Positions 21,084 to 21,250 of a DNA stretch of 21,250 bases are shown one piece after another (the stretch's first letter is position 1; the number at the start of each line of letters is the position of its first letter). Both the position numbers and the translations under genes were made by a program. The stretch comes from CAZGTQ01 sp964528575 (lineage in GTDB: Bacteria; Planctomycetota; UBA1135; GCA-002686595). The notes beneath the pieces were generated by a model, which was not told where the DNA came from, ran no database searches, and worked only from the letters and a program-made list of their open reading frames with translations. Where the stretch lies: contig CAZGTQ010000417.1 in assembly GCA_964528575.1 (NCBI GenBank), positions 1-21,250 of the forward strand, in the 5' to 3' direction.

Positions 21084-21250
21084 TCAGGGCGCGACCAGCT
21101 CCACCGACTCGGTCGCTCCGCTCTCGACGGCGAAGGGCTCCGTCTCCGCGACCGCGTCGTGGCCTTCGACGAGCAGCACGAGGTAGTAGCCGCCCGGCGC
21201 GACGCCGAGGTGCCGGAAGCGGCCGCCGCGGTCGGCGAGCACCTCCTCGA
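21084..21250 (-). CDS. C-terminus of a carboxypeptidase-regulatory-like domain protein, cut by window
   Basis: The last ~54 codons of a minus-strand gene that enters from the right edge and ends in TGA at 21084-21086. The readable end includes ADRGGRFRHLGVAPGGYYLV, then LLVEGHDAVAETEPFAVESG and finishes ESVELVAP. The pattern D-x-G-G-R-F-x-x-x-G-V-x-P-G-x-Y is the closing half of a carboxypeptidase-regulatory-like beta-sandwich, the same type as the units of the protein at 7073-10696. Codon use (G/C at third positions) matches the neighbours. The aminotransferase starts only 26 bp further on but has its own -10-like hexamer. Confidence 0.7.
   Translation of the reverse strand, partial: EEVLADRGGRFRHLGVAPGGYYLVLLVEGHDAVAETEPFAVESGATESVELVAP

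Noticed and set aside
1..21250. CRISPR arrays, tRNA or rRNA genes, insertion sequences, prophage or toxin-antitoxin modules
   Set aside because: I looked for regularly spaced repeats, tRNA-like arms, transposase motifs and small paired genes and saw none; composition is uniform across the window, with no sign of a transferred island.

Overview
The window is about 21 kb of very GC-rich DNA, clearly above 70% G+C by eye, with strong third-position G/C. Because of that composition almost every real gene has long open frames on the opposite strand. I support fourteen coding regions, twelve complete and two cut by the window ends, and I see no rRNA, tRNA, CRISPR array or insertion sequence. The host is a Gram-negative (diderm) bacterium: there is an LPS core kinase-like protein, an LptF/LptG permease, a GT9 heptosyltransferase and several lipoproteins with clear lipoboxes. 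Huge carboxypeptidase-regulatory-like repeat proteins, a sulfatase-fold lipoprotein and a Ser/Gly/Arg- and Tyr-rich exported protein at this GC make a Planctomycetota member my best guess; Myxococcota or another high-GC phylum cannot be excluded.

Layout. 1-563 (-): 5' part of an LPS-kinase-like gene. 640-1749 (+): LptF/LptG permease. 1816-3099 (+): TPR-like lipoprotein. 3160-3882 (-): polytopic membrane protein. 3903-5018 (-): GT9 heptosyltransferase. 5028-7034 (+): NtrY-like sensor kinase. 7073-10696 (+): 1207-residue exported protein of about eleven carboxypeptidase-regulatory-like repeats. 10709-11782 (+): exported prolyl isomerase with three parvulin-like units. 11817-13313 (-): sulfatase-fold lipoprotein with Thr at the formylglycine position. 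13338-14174 (+): GT2 glycosyltransferase. 14072-14446 (-): small lipoprotein whose 3' end overlaps the GT2 tail. 14542-15765 (+): galactokinase-family kinase with altered sugar-binding residues. 15840-18194 (-): modular exported Ser/Gly/Arg-rich, aromatic-rich, TPR protein. 18569-19873 and 19870-21057 (-): a lipoprotein and an aminotransferase coupled by an ATGA overlap. 21084-21250 (-): C-terminus of another carboxypeptidase-regulatory-like protein.

The theme is the cell envelope: LPS core synthesis, modification and export, periplasmic folding, and large surface or periplasmic repeat proteins. The gene order alternates strands and most genes look monocistronic.

The most interesting signal is regulatory. 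Nine of the start codons sit only 6-12 nt downstream of a TANNNT hexamer resembling a bacterial -10 element, with no Shine-Dalgarno sequence between them, which points to widespread leaderless or near-leaderless transcription. In one place (13323-13330) a symmetric octamer supplies overlapping -10 elements for two divergent genes. Other points worth checking are the triple-parvulin protein, the galactokinase-family substitutions, a long near-perfect hairpin between two convergent genes, and a G-quadruplex motif just after a stop codon.
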